Shown one piece after another: positions 25,101 to 36,224 of a stretch of 64,000 bases of DNA (its first letter is position 1; every line of letters starts with the position of its first letter). This DNA comes from Gymnorhina tibicen. Its lineage: Eukaryota > Chordata > Aves > Passeriformes > Artamidae. The position numbers were made by a program, and so were the translations under genes. Where the stretch lies: contig VXAZ01002367.1 of the NCBI GenBank assembly GCA_013399875.1, positions 1 through 64,000 of the forward strand, given 5' to 3'. The notes under the pieces are model-generated. The model did not search any database. It was not told the DNA's origin and saw only the letters and a list, made by a program, of their open reading frames with translations.

Positions 25101-26466
25101 ACCAGAGACCCCAAAGAGCAAGGGCAGGAATGCAGGGGCTCTGGACCACTCAACTGGCAGCATAACATAGGAAAAAGGGCTTTGGGGATCTGACCACACA
25201 CAGTTTTCATCACACAGTGAAGAGGGAAATAGATCATACCTGCCACATCTTGGAGCCCTAATCTATAGCCAGCTAATTGGTAACAAGAGTTTTATGCAAA
25301 GATGAACTCTATGGAATCTTTTAACATGAATATCTCGCAAATAATTTATTTTATTTTGAGCTTTTTCGTAGGAAACAGCCCATTCGTATCAGCATTAAGG
25401 AGGAGGATGCTATGCATAGTTAGGAATGCATGTTAACCTCCACCCTCGGAATGCTCATCCGTATAAGACAGGAGGAGAGAGGGTGGAATGGGATCCGATC
25501 TCAAGGGACCATCAGTGGGAGCCTGGCTCCTATTTGCGCTTCAAGAGTTTTCACACCAAATTTATGCCCAAATTATGTCATGTGGTGTCAGGCCAAGTGG
25601 ATGCACAGGTAGCTGAGTGAGGTTCAGGAAGTAATTTGACACATTATGGCTCCAAATTCCACAATGATTTGTGGATGTGAAAAACTTTCCTACCCTAATC
25701 AGCAGGAATATTCATGTGCATGAAATTGGATGGGTAAGATCAGGATCAGTCTCCAGAGAAACAAAACAATGTAAAGGCTGTTATTTATCCTGGCTATGCT
25801 GTTTTTCTGAGAGGAAAAAAAAAAGGAAAGATTTGAATTACAGCTATTTGATGGGTAACATTGCAGTAGACAGGTTAGTCCTTGTAATCTGCTGGCACCA
25901 TCAGTAGAGTACTAAATCAAATGTGTTTTTACCGTCTTGTGTATCTATTAATGCAATCCATTGCAATGGTTATTCAATATTTATGTTGTCTGTGTGAATT
26001 ACTGCATATTTCATTCTCTTTTGAAAACTAGGATAGTTGAAGTAGTACAGCATTGCTTTTTACCTAACAGAGCTTTAATCTTTTGCTTATCATGGTTTCA
26101 CCTGAACCATTGTTCTAAAAACTATATAAATGAGGTTTTGGTGAGATAAGGAGTTCCAATATTAGACTCTGATACCATTGGTCATGGTGTCATGATACAC
26201 CTGATATTCCTTATAAATAATAAGTGTGTGAAGATCTGTTTTTTTGACTGCTTGTATTATTTTGAAGAAATAGCACTCACCACACTGAGTAACATTTAAA
26301 ACTGCTCATACTGTAGTCAAAGTAGTCAAATTCCACTCTTTAGGAAGAAAAGATAATCACTTGCAGAAGTCAGGAAAGACTTTCTGCTCTACTTACAGGA
26401 ATAAACATAGTCTGTAGCTCTTCTCAGCTAGTCATATCCATCATGGCACTCTCAATTTGGTACAAA
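22149..26466. other. Unique non-coding stretch, no gene seen
   Basis: No gene or repeat was recognised. Two overlapping short plus-strand frames at 25426-25620 have no known domain. The interval 25360-25760 has several CpGs and little simple sequence and could be a conserved non-coding element, which cannot be judged from one genome. Confidence 0.6.
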
Positions 26467-26622
26467 GTATCTATCTTGGTTTGAAAGACAGGTGTCTGCT
26501 GAGGGAGGCGGGAACCTCCCTTGAAATGAAAAATATGACCCCCTTCCCTCCAAATTATTATAACTTTGAAATTGAGGGGCTTTCAGGCAAAGATATGGGA
26601 AAAGGAATAACAGTTCTTTACT

Positions 26623-26640
26623 AGTATATATATATATGTA
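26623..26640. repeat. Short TA-rich run inside LTR-A
   Basis: An (AT)n run, AGTATATATATATATGTA, sits beside the AGTAAA signal. Copy 1 has a related, shorter run at about 3746-3760, so it predates both insertions. Confidence 0.7.
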
Positions 26641-26811
26641 TGACAAGGCAAACAAACAACAGCAACGGCAGCAACAACAAACAGGACCAGAACCCAGTGC
26701 CGGCCTCTCTCAGCTGTCGGGCCCTTTCCCCTTCAGTGCAGTTACGGTCGCAGCCAGCAGGGGCGCTGGTGGCTCCCAGCCGGGCAGGGCAGGTGCGATG
26801 GTTCCCCCGCG

Positions 26812-26826
26812 CCTGCAGGGGGCGCT
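26812..26826 (+). promoter_or_regulatory. CTCF-like motif in LTR-A copy 2
   Basis: CCTGCAGGGGGCGCT matches the CTCF core consensus CCASYAGRKGGCRSY at 14 of 15 positions; only the third base (T for A) departs. The same site occurs in copy 1 at 3930-3944. A degenerate second box, CCAGCAGGGGCGCTGG, is at 26754-26769. Both boxes are kept in both LTR copies, so they belong to the element. Binding is an inference. Confidence 0.5.
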
Positions 26827-27642
26827 GTGGCGCAAGCGCAGCCACGCCTCCCTCACGCAGTAATGGCAGACGGGCTGAATGGCGAAGATGGGCTGCAGCA
26901 GGAATCTCGGAGCGGCAGCTGGGACAGCGGGGCAGGCTCACCTAGAGTAGCAAGCAAGAGGGAGCAGAAAACTCTGCAGCTGTAGCAGGGGCCACGGGGT
27001 GTCCTGGCAGGCAGAGGGTATGGGTTACAGTGTAGTGAAAATGCTCGAGGCAGTGGCAGAAAGCTGGGCAGTGGCGGCCAGGCTCCTCTGCAGCAGCTGC
27101 TGCACACAGCCGGGGAGATGCGCCCTCTGGGAAGGGGGAGTGGGTTGGGGTCCCAGTCTTTTCCCCTGAGGCATTCAAACAGATGGCAGGGGTCCTTTCC
27201 AGAGAGGCATGGTGCCAGTAAGGTCCCAGTAACATCAATGGCTGCTCTTGTTATAAGTGAGTTAGAGTTCACTAAGAATTAATTATGTTAACGAGTTAGT
27301 AATGGTAATACTGGGAAGTTGGGCTAGTTGGCGTTCTTAGTGTTAATTATGTTAAAAACTATTAAGTGACGAACGATATGCCGGGTGCAATAACCATATG
27401 CATCCATCAGGTGGCATAAGCAAGAATACCCTATATCGAGGGGGAGGTATTTCTAGAATATTCCAACAGGAGGAAGTGATGTCATTGGTAATACGGATTG
27501 GACCAAGTAAGAATCAACCAGAAGAGACCCCTAGAAAATGATTGGACAGGGATGCACCAAATGAACGAGCCGATCACGTCTGGAAAAACGAGCCAATCAT
27601 ACGGAGGATTCAGGAATGGACCAATGGGTGTAATGGACTGGG

Positions 27643-27649
27643 TATAAAA
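27643..27649 (+). promoter_or_regulatory. TATA box of nested LTR
   Basis: TATAAAA lies 17 bp after a CCAAT box (27621-27625) and 85 bp before the AATAAA signal, the layout of a retroviral U3-R. It would direct transcription to the right. Present activity is unknown. Confidence 0.7.
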
Positions 27650-27734
27650 CTGATCTGGGGCTTTGCACCTGGTCCTCTGCCCTTTTTGCGGAGTTGCGGG
27701 CTTATCCCAAGGCATCTGTTTCTGGTTGTTAGTT

Positions 27735-27740
27735 AATAAA
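27735..27740 (+). promoter_or_regulatory. Poly(A) signal of nested LTR
   Basis: AATAAA is followed by TGGTCTCTTTG and a GT-rich stretch (GGGAGTGGTTTGTGTTCC), which suits a cleavage and polyadenylation region about 65 bp before the LTR end. Confidence 0.7.
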
Positions 27741-28176
27741 TGGTCTCTTTGCAATTGGGAGTGGTTTGTGTTCCTTCGCCATGCCCTCGCTCCCCCTTTT
27801 TTAGAGCTCTCATGAGCAAAGGCTCACCCACAGCAGGATAAAACAGGGCAGGGCTGGGCTCTGGCGGTGGCAGTGCTTCCGCCCCTACCACCCCCCTCCC
27901 AGGCAGCAGCTTGACCCTCCTTCTCTGAAGTTAAGAGAGCAAGAGAGGTCTCGGCGCTGCACCCAACCCCTTCTCCCAGCCCAAATCTCACCATATCTCT
28001 GCCCTTCCCAGAGAAACCCCCAGGTAAAGAGAGAGTAGCCAGCTGCACCTCTCCCCTGAACTGTGGCAACTTCTTTTGTCTCAAGCACGCGGTCATTATT
28101 GTCTCCTAGCACCTTATGGGAGAAAATTCCCTGAGAGAAAGAAACAAAAGGAAAAATCCTAAATCCCAACAGTATC

Positions 28177-29142
28177 CCAGAGAAAAATAGATCAGATTTC
28201 TGTAAATCATTAGAGTATGCGTGCTGCTGCACTCCAGCACTGAGATTGCAACTGAGCATCTTGTTCCACTCTGCAGTGAAGAACCATCTGAAAGTTAAAT
28301 TGGAGGACAAAATCTGCAAACAGACTTTGAGGGAAAATCACCTGCCACCTTCTAGGTGCCCGCCATTTCTAGGGTGCAGGCGAAAGAAGGTTTGCAACTT
28401 CTGTGACTAAAAAGCCTTGCTCCTAAAGAAATCTTGTCATATATATGTTGTCTGGTCCCAGGTCCAGGAAGAAAAGAAAGACATCAAGATGGTCCAGGAA
28501 GACATTAGCATGATTCACAATTCAGGTTTCAGAATCAGTGGATATTTTTCATTGTTTATTCCATACAGGGGCAGTCAAATGGAGAACTTAGAATGACCTT
28601 AAAAAACTGAAAACAAAAACAGGAGACAACTCTTAATGCTGCTGAGCCATAGTCCATGCTACCCCAAACCATTCTCCAAGGCAAGAAACAGAAAAACCCC
28701 ATTGAGGAAATAGTGCTATAAAATAGAAAAACAAAGTATAAACAGAGAAATAAAAACAGAAGCCAATGTGTACCCAAAGGAACTATTAAAAGCAAAATGC
28801 TTGTCAGTATAGGATGCTCCACTGCACACATCTGGTGCTCTCAGCAATACAGAACATTTCTTTAATTGCTACACCTGAGACCAAAAGCAAGAACTAAATC
28901 TAGACACTGATCTCAACGTAGTTGGAGACAGGTAGAGATGAGTAGCAGCATGAGGATTTCATTGACAATAATCAAGCAGTTATGCATTACTGTGCTGAAC
29001 AGACACACTCGGGATAGAGCTATGCCTCTATAATTTGATGTCTTGTTTTTTAAATCCTTCTGGTGCCAGACATTGTAGAGATAACTGTGATAAACCTCCC
29101 ATTTGGTATATATCATCCAGTACTTTTTGCACGATCCAAGAT
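28177..29142. other. Unique non-coding stretch, no gene seen
   Basis: A-rich sequence with no gene recognised. GGTCCAGGAAGA occurs twice between 28460 and 28505, once followed by AAAGAAAGACATCA and once by CATTAGCA. This is a small imperfect direct repeat. Confidence 0.6.
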
Positions 29143-29285
29143 GTCAGTACAGCAATATCTAGTGGAAAAGGCAATGGACGAGATTTCAGAGCAGCTGGAC
29201 TGACTCCAGTCTGTTGCTTCTTCTCATGGGTTGTTGCGAGTCACTGAACTTTTCTGTTCCTGTTTTATTTACTCAGACTCTAAGT
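29143..29285 (+). mobile_element. MIR-like tRNA SINE fragment
   Basis: The order of blocks follows a tRNA-derived SINE of the MIR or related amniote type. ATATCTAGTGGAAAAGGCAA resembles 'CATAGTGGTTAAGAGCA'. A 'GATTTCAGAGCAGCTGGACT' and 'ACTCCAGTCT' part follows, then TTGTTGCGAGTCACTGAACT, resembling 'CCTTGGGCAAGTCACTTAACCT', and TTCTGTTCCTGTTTTATTTA, resembling 'CTCTGTGCCTCAGTTTCC'. Both the tRNA-related head and the core are visible, which is better preserved than the copy at 118-240. The alignment was made by eye, so the subfamily is not assigned. Confidence 0.6.
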
Positions 29286-32200
29286 ACTAGTTACGTGTTT
29301 AGACAGCACCTTGCACGATGGATCCTCATTCTCTCTCAGACCCTTAGAAATGTGTAAGTTAGTATTACTCACATTTCGTGACTTAGACTTTTCCTCACAA
29401 CAAACAGTGAAGCCTACGTGTTTGTTGAAAGGAAAGGATTCAAAGATAGGCACAACACAAGAAAGGAGATAACTAACACTTGCTCTGAGAAGCTGTTTGT
29501 TGTTTCTAAACTGGAAAATGAACTTGCTCAGCCAGTCCTCTTGCTCAGCATCTCTATTGCCTTCACCTCTAAATACGATGGTGAGAGGTTCCTCACCATT
29601 TTTGTATGTGGTGTGAGTCCATACGAAGGGTGATGTTAAAATGTTCACATCCTTATTAGAAATAATGTGTTTTGCTCTGAATCCAAGCTAAATATTCTAA
29701 AATTGCTTTTAATAATTTCTTTCAGAGTGACATCAAGGATTTCCTTTTCTTGACTCAATTTGCTATAGCTTGTCCTTTGTGAACAGTGGCACGTCACTGC
29801 CAGCTGTCGTTATTACCTATACATTTCTCAGCTGTGTTTCATGTGACCCGGTACTCCATTTACTCAAAATATTCAGTTCTCAACCCTGCCATTTCCCAAA
29901 TCAAGAATGACATATTCTGAACTATGTTAACTGCCTCAGAGCATTCTCATCCTTTGCAAAATAAAATTTCAGCCATTTATTGCCTTACAGCACATTTGAG
30001 GTCAGGAAAAAATATTAGGTTCTCATTCTTCAGGTGGGTACTCAGGTGCAAACTCAAGTATAATCACATTTTTAGGACTGACCAATAGTAAATACAGGAT
30101 ACAGAGGTGTCCTTAAAAGAATCACTGGGTTTTAGCAAATCTGAGTCTGTTCAAATAGTGTCTTTTCCACACAATTTGCCCTACCTTGACACAATTTATT
30201 TAAAAGAAGAAATAATTGAATTAAAAAGTTAAATGGACAATTTTTTTTTACACAACAGAATATTGCCCAGGTATGATGGCCAATTGCTCCAGTGAATAGC
30301 ACTGCAGCTGAGGAGAGGACTGTCTGAAGAGTTCAGCAATCAAAGCCATCAGTCCTGCCTGTCGTGATCAGACTGCAATTTTTGGTGAGTGTGAGGATCA
30401 GTTTTCTGATTTCATCTTTTATAGAGCACAAGCAGAATAGGATATCAACAACTCCTTTCCTGGAGACCAGTGTCTCATTTTATCTGCATCTGTTACAGCC
30501 TGAGACTTGCTGATCCCTCCTCTTTTTGATGCTCAGGGGAGCTGGACATATTTTGAATGTCTGATTTGGTTTATAGGGAATGTCATGCTTTTTTAACCAA
30601 GCTGGAATTTTGACCCTGAAAAGAAAACCAAAACACATTAATTATCTTGAAATGTGCTCCAATGCTGAATCAGAAGAAATTAACTTAAGTAAATATTCAA
30701 ATTGTGAAAAAACCCAACCTACAACACTCAAAATCCCAACTATATTGGTCCTGAAAGACTTTCTGATGATAGTTGTTACACAATATATTTCCAAAGATAC
30801 ATAAATACATATCATACATTTACTATGCAATTAAGAGTTAATAAGGAATGCATATACACTGATGTATTTCCTTTTTACCCCATCTTTAAGAAACTCCTGA
30901 GTCACTGGACTTCCAGACCACATTTATCTTTCTCTTTCATGAAAGATACCCCTATACAAAAAGTTGTGACTAGTTCAATGACAGGAAAATTTTTTTTCCT
31001 GTTTAGAAATATCCTGAACAGCACAAAGTTGAATTTCAGACTGCAAATACCTCTTCATTGTGCAACTGCCTTTTCCTCAGAATTACGTTAAACTTAAATA
31101 AGGCTTTTATTACAATTCAATTTAAAATAGATTTCCTGAAGATGAAAAACCTTTGTGTTTTCTTTTGGCCTTCCCCTTGTTCCTACTTCCCATGTAATGA
31201 TGCCATGATGATTCACTATTTTATGTTCTCTGGCTTCAGACTTATACTCTAATGCCTAATTTCTTATGAGAAAGGCAGATAAGGAAATATTCCAAGAGGC
31301 TTGTAAATAACTGACAAGGACCACAGACTGCGGTTATTTTAAATTTATATCTGAAGTGCTTTGCTGTACTAGCTGAAATAATGTGTTTGTATAATTTTTC
31401 TGTGCATCCTGTATCATTTATCACTCAGTAACCAGCATGAATTTCACATCCTGCTTTAAAACGTCAAAGAATTTTCCTAGTTACCATTACAGCAAGGTAT
31501 TACATTCTTCCGGCAAACCTATAGTGGAGTAATAAATTGCGTGACTTTGAATAAAAGACTCTCCTCTTTTGATTTTACTCTAACCATTCTTACCAACTAG
31601 AAGTTTCCAATCCTGCATGGTTGCTCAGCTCCCCTGTGCCAAATGAGCCAGAGTTTGATCTCCTCCGAATTTCAGCCTCTTAAAAGTAGTTTCCTAACTG
31701 TTTTTTATTGCACTCCTGGAAAATAACTGAAGAAAAAAACCCTAAACCCTGTCCTGAAAGCTGAACTTGCAATATCTTTCCATCCTAGAATTTAAGAGAG
31801 AATATGGGTTATCCAATACATCCAGCTCCCAGCATCATGCTGCTGCTCACATGATGAATGTTACAGGTGGTGGTGCTTATGCTAATAAAGAAGTTAATGA
31901 GAAAAGCCAAGCTGGTTCACATTTTGTAAGACAGAGAATGAAATCCTACATTCATCAACTGGAAAAAACCCAAACATTAGAAAGGAAAGAATGGGTACAG
32001 TCCAAACAAAATAAAATTCAAGAAGGGAGAAGGAAACTATCATAGCTAGAAGTATCAATGAATAGTGTCAGACATTGCCATTGTGTAATGCTGCCTTGTT
32101 TAAATGGTTTATGTTAATATTATTAGTTACTTCCTGAACAATGGCTGAAATAAGGATTTATAAGGATATTTAAAAATAGGGTGAAAAGGTGGAGAGAGGA

Positions 32201-32329
32201 AAGATTAGAAATCCAGAATAACTAGAGTTTAGATGGGTGTCTACAGATCTCTGCCTTGTTCATTGGTGAAAACTTCAGGCCTTGTAAAAGGATTTAAATG
32301 TAAAAAAAACCCACCAAGATTTTAGTCAC
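29286..32329. other. Unique non-coding stretch, no gene seen
   Basis: No gene or repeat was recognised. A 92-codon plus-strand frame (31767-32045) is lysine- and glutamine-rich because the DNA is A-rich, and it shows no family signature. A short T run is at 30240-30249. Confidence 0.65.
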
Positions 32330-32552
32330 AGCAGATAGGTAGTTCTTTACTGGGAGGGTGGTGAGGCCCTGGCACAGGTTGCCCAGAAAACCCAAAAGCC
32401 TGTGGATGCCCCATCCCTGGAAGTGTTCAAGGCCAGGTTGGATGGGGCTTTGAGCAATCTGGTCTAGTAGAATGTGTCCCTGCCCATGGCAGGGGGTGGA
32501 ATGTGATGATCTTCAGGTCTGTTCCAACCCAAACCCTTCTATGCTTCTGAGA
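32330..32552 (+). mobile_element. CR1 LINE 3' end, well preserved
   Basis: This is a clear CR1 3' terminus. Blocks in order are GGTGGTGAGGCCCTGGCACA, GGTTGCCCAGA, TGTGGATGCCCCATCCCTGG, AAGTGTTCAAGGCCAGGTTG, GATGGGGCTTTGAGCAATCT, GGTCTAGTAGAATGTGTCCC, TGCCCATGGCAGGGGGTGGA, TGATGATCTTCAGGTCTGTT and CCAACCCAAACCCTTCTATG, followed by one degenerate octamer. It is the least diverged CR1 in the window. It is 5' truncated, as most avian CR1 copies are. The left edge, near 32330, is approximate. Confidence 0.9.
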
Positions 32553-35500
32553 TCACAGAAGTGACAGCATCTGGTATTTTAGGTCCAGTCCAGTTTGTCT
32601 TTACTTCTGTATCTGCAGAGCTTTGCTTTGCAAACAGTGATAAGCAGGTAAAAATGAAGGACATGCAGGTTAGACCAATCTCTCCAGTTACCTACACTCA
32701 CACCTATGTAGAGGTGAAATGAAATTGTGAGCATCATTTCCAGCTTTGGGAGAGTCCCGTTTCCCTCCCTTCCCCACAGAAAGCAGTATAATGTACACAT
32801 CCTTTAAGTGGAACTATGGTTAAAACCTACCCAAACACCACACAGACAGGTTTTGTTCTGACACATGTGGTGGTGTGCTATTTATTCTTTTTCTGACTAA
32901 AATTTATTGTAGTTAAACACTCAGCATTCCTCTCTGAGAACACTACTAGTTTGGCAAAAGTTCAGTGAGAGTTAAAGAACCACCTCCCAAAGCTATTCTG
33001 ACGTGGAGAAAAAAAAGAGGATGGGCAAGCAGGTTGAAACACATGAATTAATTGGTGCTAAAGTAAGTTAGTATATCTAGAGAGAAGAGTAGAATAAAAG
33101 GAGGGGGAAGCATGGATACACCTTTAACTGCTCTAAGAAAGGATCTTAGATGCATTCCTTTGTTTCCTACTTAATCATTAATTACTGCTAGTGTTTGGCA
33201 AACACAGGAATGCCTATACCAGGTAATGCAGAGGTGTACTGGACATCCCCAAGACAGATAGGTAAGGAAACCAGCATGTCTACACAGAGCAATGCTGTGC
33301 CACAGACAAACCACTTCAGGTCCCCAAACCAGCATCACCTCATAGAGACATCTCACTTGGGTACAGCACCAGATCCAGACCTGCAGCACCCAGGCAGCCG
33401 TTAGATCATGTCTTCCCACAGAGAAACAAAGTGTGGGATGGAGACAGAGAAATCACTGAATAGAGAAACACAAACACAACACATTGCTTCAAAACATGGA
33501 AAATAAACATCTGCCACATTAGATTGCCTTGATGTTTCTGGGCCTGTTTTATGAAGGACTACTCTTGAAAGTCAGATTCACAGGGTCTGAGATGGATTAT
33601 TTTGTGCTAGTTGACAGTCTGTGAACATCTCAAATACTCCCCATGAGAGGAATGCCTCCATGGAGGAAGATCCACTGCTTCATAGACAGACCTTAGTTTC
33701 ACAATCTCCTCACACAAAATGTCCAGTAGAAGAAGTGTCAGAGTGCATGGTCACAAATGGGCAGTGAGGCAGGCTTACAGTCTAAAATTCTGTAGATCTC
33801 AGCAAAAGCCCAGACCAGACTAACTGCAGTGGTGTTTCCTCCCAGCCCGAGAGCCTCATTGCTCACCAGGACCACAGTGACAGTCACCAGATGCAGATGT
33901 GGACAACACAGGCTCAGCAGAGCCAGGACCTGGGGTTTTTTGTTCAGCAGCAGTTTCCACTGCTCTCTTTGGGAACATGGTGGAAGGAAGCTCAGACAGC
34001 ATCAGGAGATTCTGCCATGCTCTCAGTAGTTTTGTTCATGTGTATCCCATAAACAGCCTCAGCTTTGGTGCCTGGTGCTGAGTGAAGATACCAGGATGTG
34101 GTTCCCAAAGGAAGGTCCTTGAGGCTGCTCATACCTCACCCCATCCTTCAGGGATCTCCAGGGGACATGAAGTCCCTGAGAAAAAGGAACAAATCTCATA
34201 GCCTTTTCCAGTTAAAAATAAACCCATTAAATGAGAGGAAGTGGGACAGGTGGCTCATTTCCCGAGTGCCGCGGTGCTGATTGCAGGGCGAGTCCAGGCT
34301 CTGATTCATTGGCCAGGTCGGGGCCATTGTCCCATACACCCACTCACAGGAAGGAGAGCCTGGTCCCAGCACCCAGGGCCACTGCCCCGGCACAGCACCG
34401 CACCCTGGCACGCCGAACCTTGGCAGGACTCACAGATCCCCATGCACAGCCAAGCAACTTTTCCATTCTTTGCTTTCCTCTCCTGATGTTTGGCTACCTG
34501 CTGCATTAGCAGAGCGCTGCTGCTGCTTCCAATGGACCCCAGATACTCACAGGAAAAAAAAAAAATCCCAACCAGTGTGTTTAGTACACATATGAGAAAT
34601 CATTGATGTTTTCCTTTTCTGTGGTTCTGGTTAAAAGAGCAAGCATCAAACCAGAGAGACAAATCACTTCCCGTCCCAGATACTGTATTTAGGGATGTGC
34701 TTATCTAGAAAGCCATGCCAGGAACACTGTGAGCAGGAAAGCACTGATTGACAACTAAGCCCTTCCTCCCAATTTAAGACGTTTTATGACCTCCTGGGTC
34801 TTTCTTTAAAGAAGCCTTCCCCTTCTATCAGTCTGCCTCCCTGTTCTCTGTGGCAGTGGCTGATAAATTAAGATGACAATATGGATTGATGAGGCTGAAT
34901 CTGCCCCCAGCCTGGCTCATCTCTCTCCTTTGCTGCGATGGAGCCGCTGTCCCATGTCTGGCACCCTAGTGTGCATCCAAGGAACAGTCTTAAGTTGTCA
35001 TAAATCCAGGCTTTCCCAGCAAGATCAAGAAGGAGGAGAGCTCTCTGACGCCTCTGCTGAGACAGGGGAAGCTGTAACAAGTGTGTGAAAATTAACTGGA
35101 TTCATGTTTACATTTGATATATCTACACATACAGGCAGAGGCAGCCCTGTACTCACTTGGGTCCCACCAGATGCACAGTGTTTGCAGCTTGGAAGTCCCT
35201 TTTTGTTTGTATCACCCAGCCCAAGTTCCACTCCTCAGCACACAAAGCACAGCTCCCAGCCCAGGCTGCCTCACTTCCAGATGGGGATGATAAACCAAAT
35301 GCTTGCACCTGTGTTGTGCAGACATGTATATCCAGAGATTTTGCTGACTGTGGTGAAAATAAAGCCTGTAACATGTGGATTCAATGAAAATAGGATGGGC
35401 AAAGCTCTGCTCCCACATGCTTGTAGAGCTCAGTAGGAATGAGATGTGTTCATCCTGTTGGTTTAGGACTGTCACGCATCGCTTTCTAGTAGCTGCTCCA

Positions 35501-35731
35501 AACATGGGATGAGCATTTCTTGCTCCCAATTAATAGCATTACCCTGTCTGCCTCCTGGGAGAGGCTTATCCCTTCTGTGCTGAGCACTGTGCACTGAAGC
35601 ACCAGGGAAAGGCTGGCTGCAGATGCATCACTGCTCTTTCTTCAGAGGGAAAGCATCAGCAGCAGTTTAACTCCTTTCTCTCCACTGTCAGAAAACACAA
35701 TTGCATCAGAATGAGTCCTTCACTGAAAAAG
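32553..35731. other. Unique non-coding stretch, no gene seen
   Basis: No gene was recognised. The interval 34261-34440 is GC-rich with about nine CpGs, unlike its flanks, and is described in the findings. A 12-base A tract lies near 34554-34565. Confidence 0.6.
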
Positions 35732-35771
35732 TTACATTTGTCAAATTGGCATTACATTTGTCAAATTGGTA
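35732..35771. repeat. 20-bp tandem duplication
   Basis: Two adjacent 20-bp units, 35732-35751 and 35752-35771, differ at one position (..TTGGCA versus ..TTGGTA). The unit starts TTACATTTGTCAAATT. It is probably a local replication slippage event. Confidence 0.9.
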
Positions 35772-36159
35772 AGTAGCTCATAAACTGAGGCCAAGGATTG
35801 TGCTTCCTCTGAGCTTTCTGGTACTCTGACTGTCAATTTAACACCCCAGCAGAACAGGGTTCCTCTCCACCGTTTTTGATTGAGGATTGAGAATAGATTA
35901 ATTAAAGCGACTACTTTAATCTTGGAGTTTATGAGTGAAAACTGAGCGTACTAAAATGGAGAAATGTGTTTTTTCCCCTTAATATTTTTAGTAATATTTC
36001 CTAGGAAAATGTTTAAATTGATTACAGCGCAATATATGTTTTTTAGTTCTGGCCTTACCTTCACTGTTTCCTGTAAATGAAAAAGGGGAGGGAAAGGTTC
36101 CGATTTTATAGACTTCAAAATTAAATGTCACCACATAGCCATATGCAGAAACAGTCACA

Positions 36160-36224
36160 GATTAATAATTAGATTATTAGATTAATTAGATTAGATTAAT
36201 TAATTAGATTAGATTAATAATCTA
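36160..36224. repeat. AT-rich tandem repeat of ATTAG units
   Basis: About 65 bp are made of ATTAG and ATTAATTAG variants (ATTAATAATTAG, ATTATTAG, ATTAATTAG, ATTAG, ATTAATTAATTAG and so on). AGATTAATAAT occurs at both ends. It has many ATTA/TAAT cores, so homeodomain-site predictions here would be unreliable. Confidence 0.9.

Larger units (their letters stand above)
27249..27805 (+). mobile_element. Younger solo LTR nested in LTR-A copy 2
   Basis: A 557-bp LTR lies inside the minus-strand LTR-A copy, bounded by exact 5-bp GCTCT duplications at 27244-27248 and 27806-27810. Removing the insert and one GCTCT restores a junction that lines up base for base in length with copy 1 (GGCT..CAGG, 36 versus 35 bp), which supports the borders. 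It starts TGTTATAAG. It ends TTTTTTAGA and not CA, so the last bases may have changed or the end may be slightly misplaced. On the plus strand it shows CCAAT (27621-27625), TATAAAA (27643-27649) and AATAAA (27735-27740) in correct order. The 5' part repeats TTAATTATGTTAA at 27279-27291 and 27343-27355. No internal coding sequence remains. Confidence 0.85.
26472..28171 (-). mobile_element. Solo LTR, ERVL-like, copy 2 (LTR-A), interrupted
   Basis: This is a second copy of the LTR at 3587-4997. It begins TATCTTGGTTTGAAAGACAG (the family's TG start has become TA) and ends AAATCCCAACA. It is flanked by an exact 5-bp duplication, GTATC, at 26467-26471 and 28172-28176. Shared blocks with copy 1 include the first 150 bp, the AGTAAA signal on the minus strand (26617-26622), the CCAGCAGGGGCGCTGG and GCAGGGGGCGCT boxes, and the AAATCCCAACA end. 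A different LTR is inserted at 27249-27805. Without that insert and its extra duplication the copy is about 1,138 bp. The different duplications show the two copies are separate insertions and not the two ends of one provirus. Confidence 0.87.

Noticed and set aside
26621..26941. Minus-strand open frame of 106 codons
   Set aside because: It is the counterpart in LTR-A copy 2 and ends in the TA-rich run, giving an artificial hydrophobic tail.
3587..28171. A single 24-kb provirus bounded by the two LTR-A copies
   Set aside because: The flanking duplications differ (TTCCC and GTATC), each LTR has its own pair, and the interior holds CR1s, other LTRs and unique DNA instead of retroviral genes.
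31767..32045. 92-codon plus-strand frame resembling a helical protein
   Set aside because: The Lys, Gln and Glu content comes from A-rich DNA, and no family signature or flanking gene structure is visible.
36160..36224. Cluster of homeodomain sites
   Set aside because: The ATTA cores are a by-product of the ATTAG tandem repeat.
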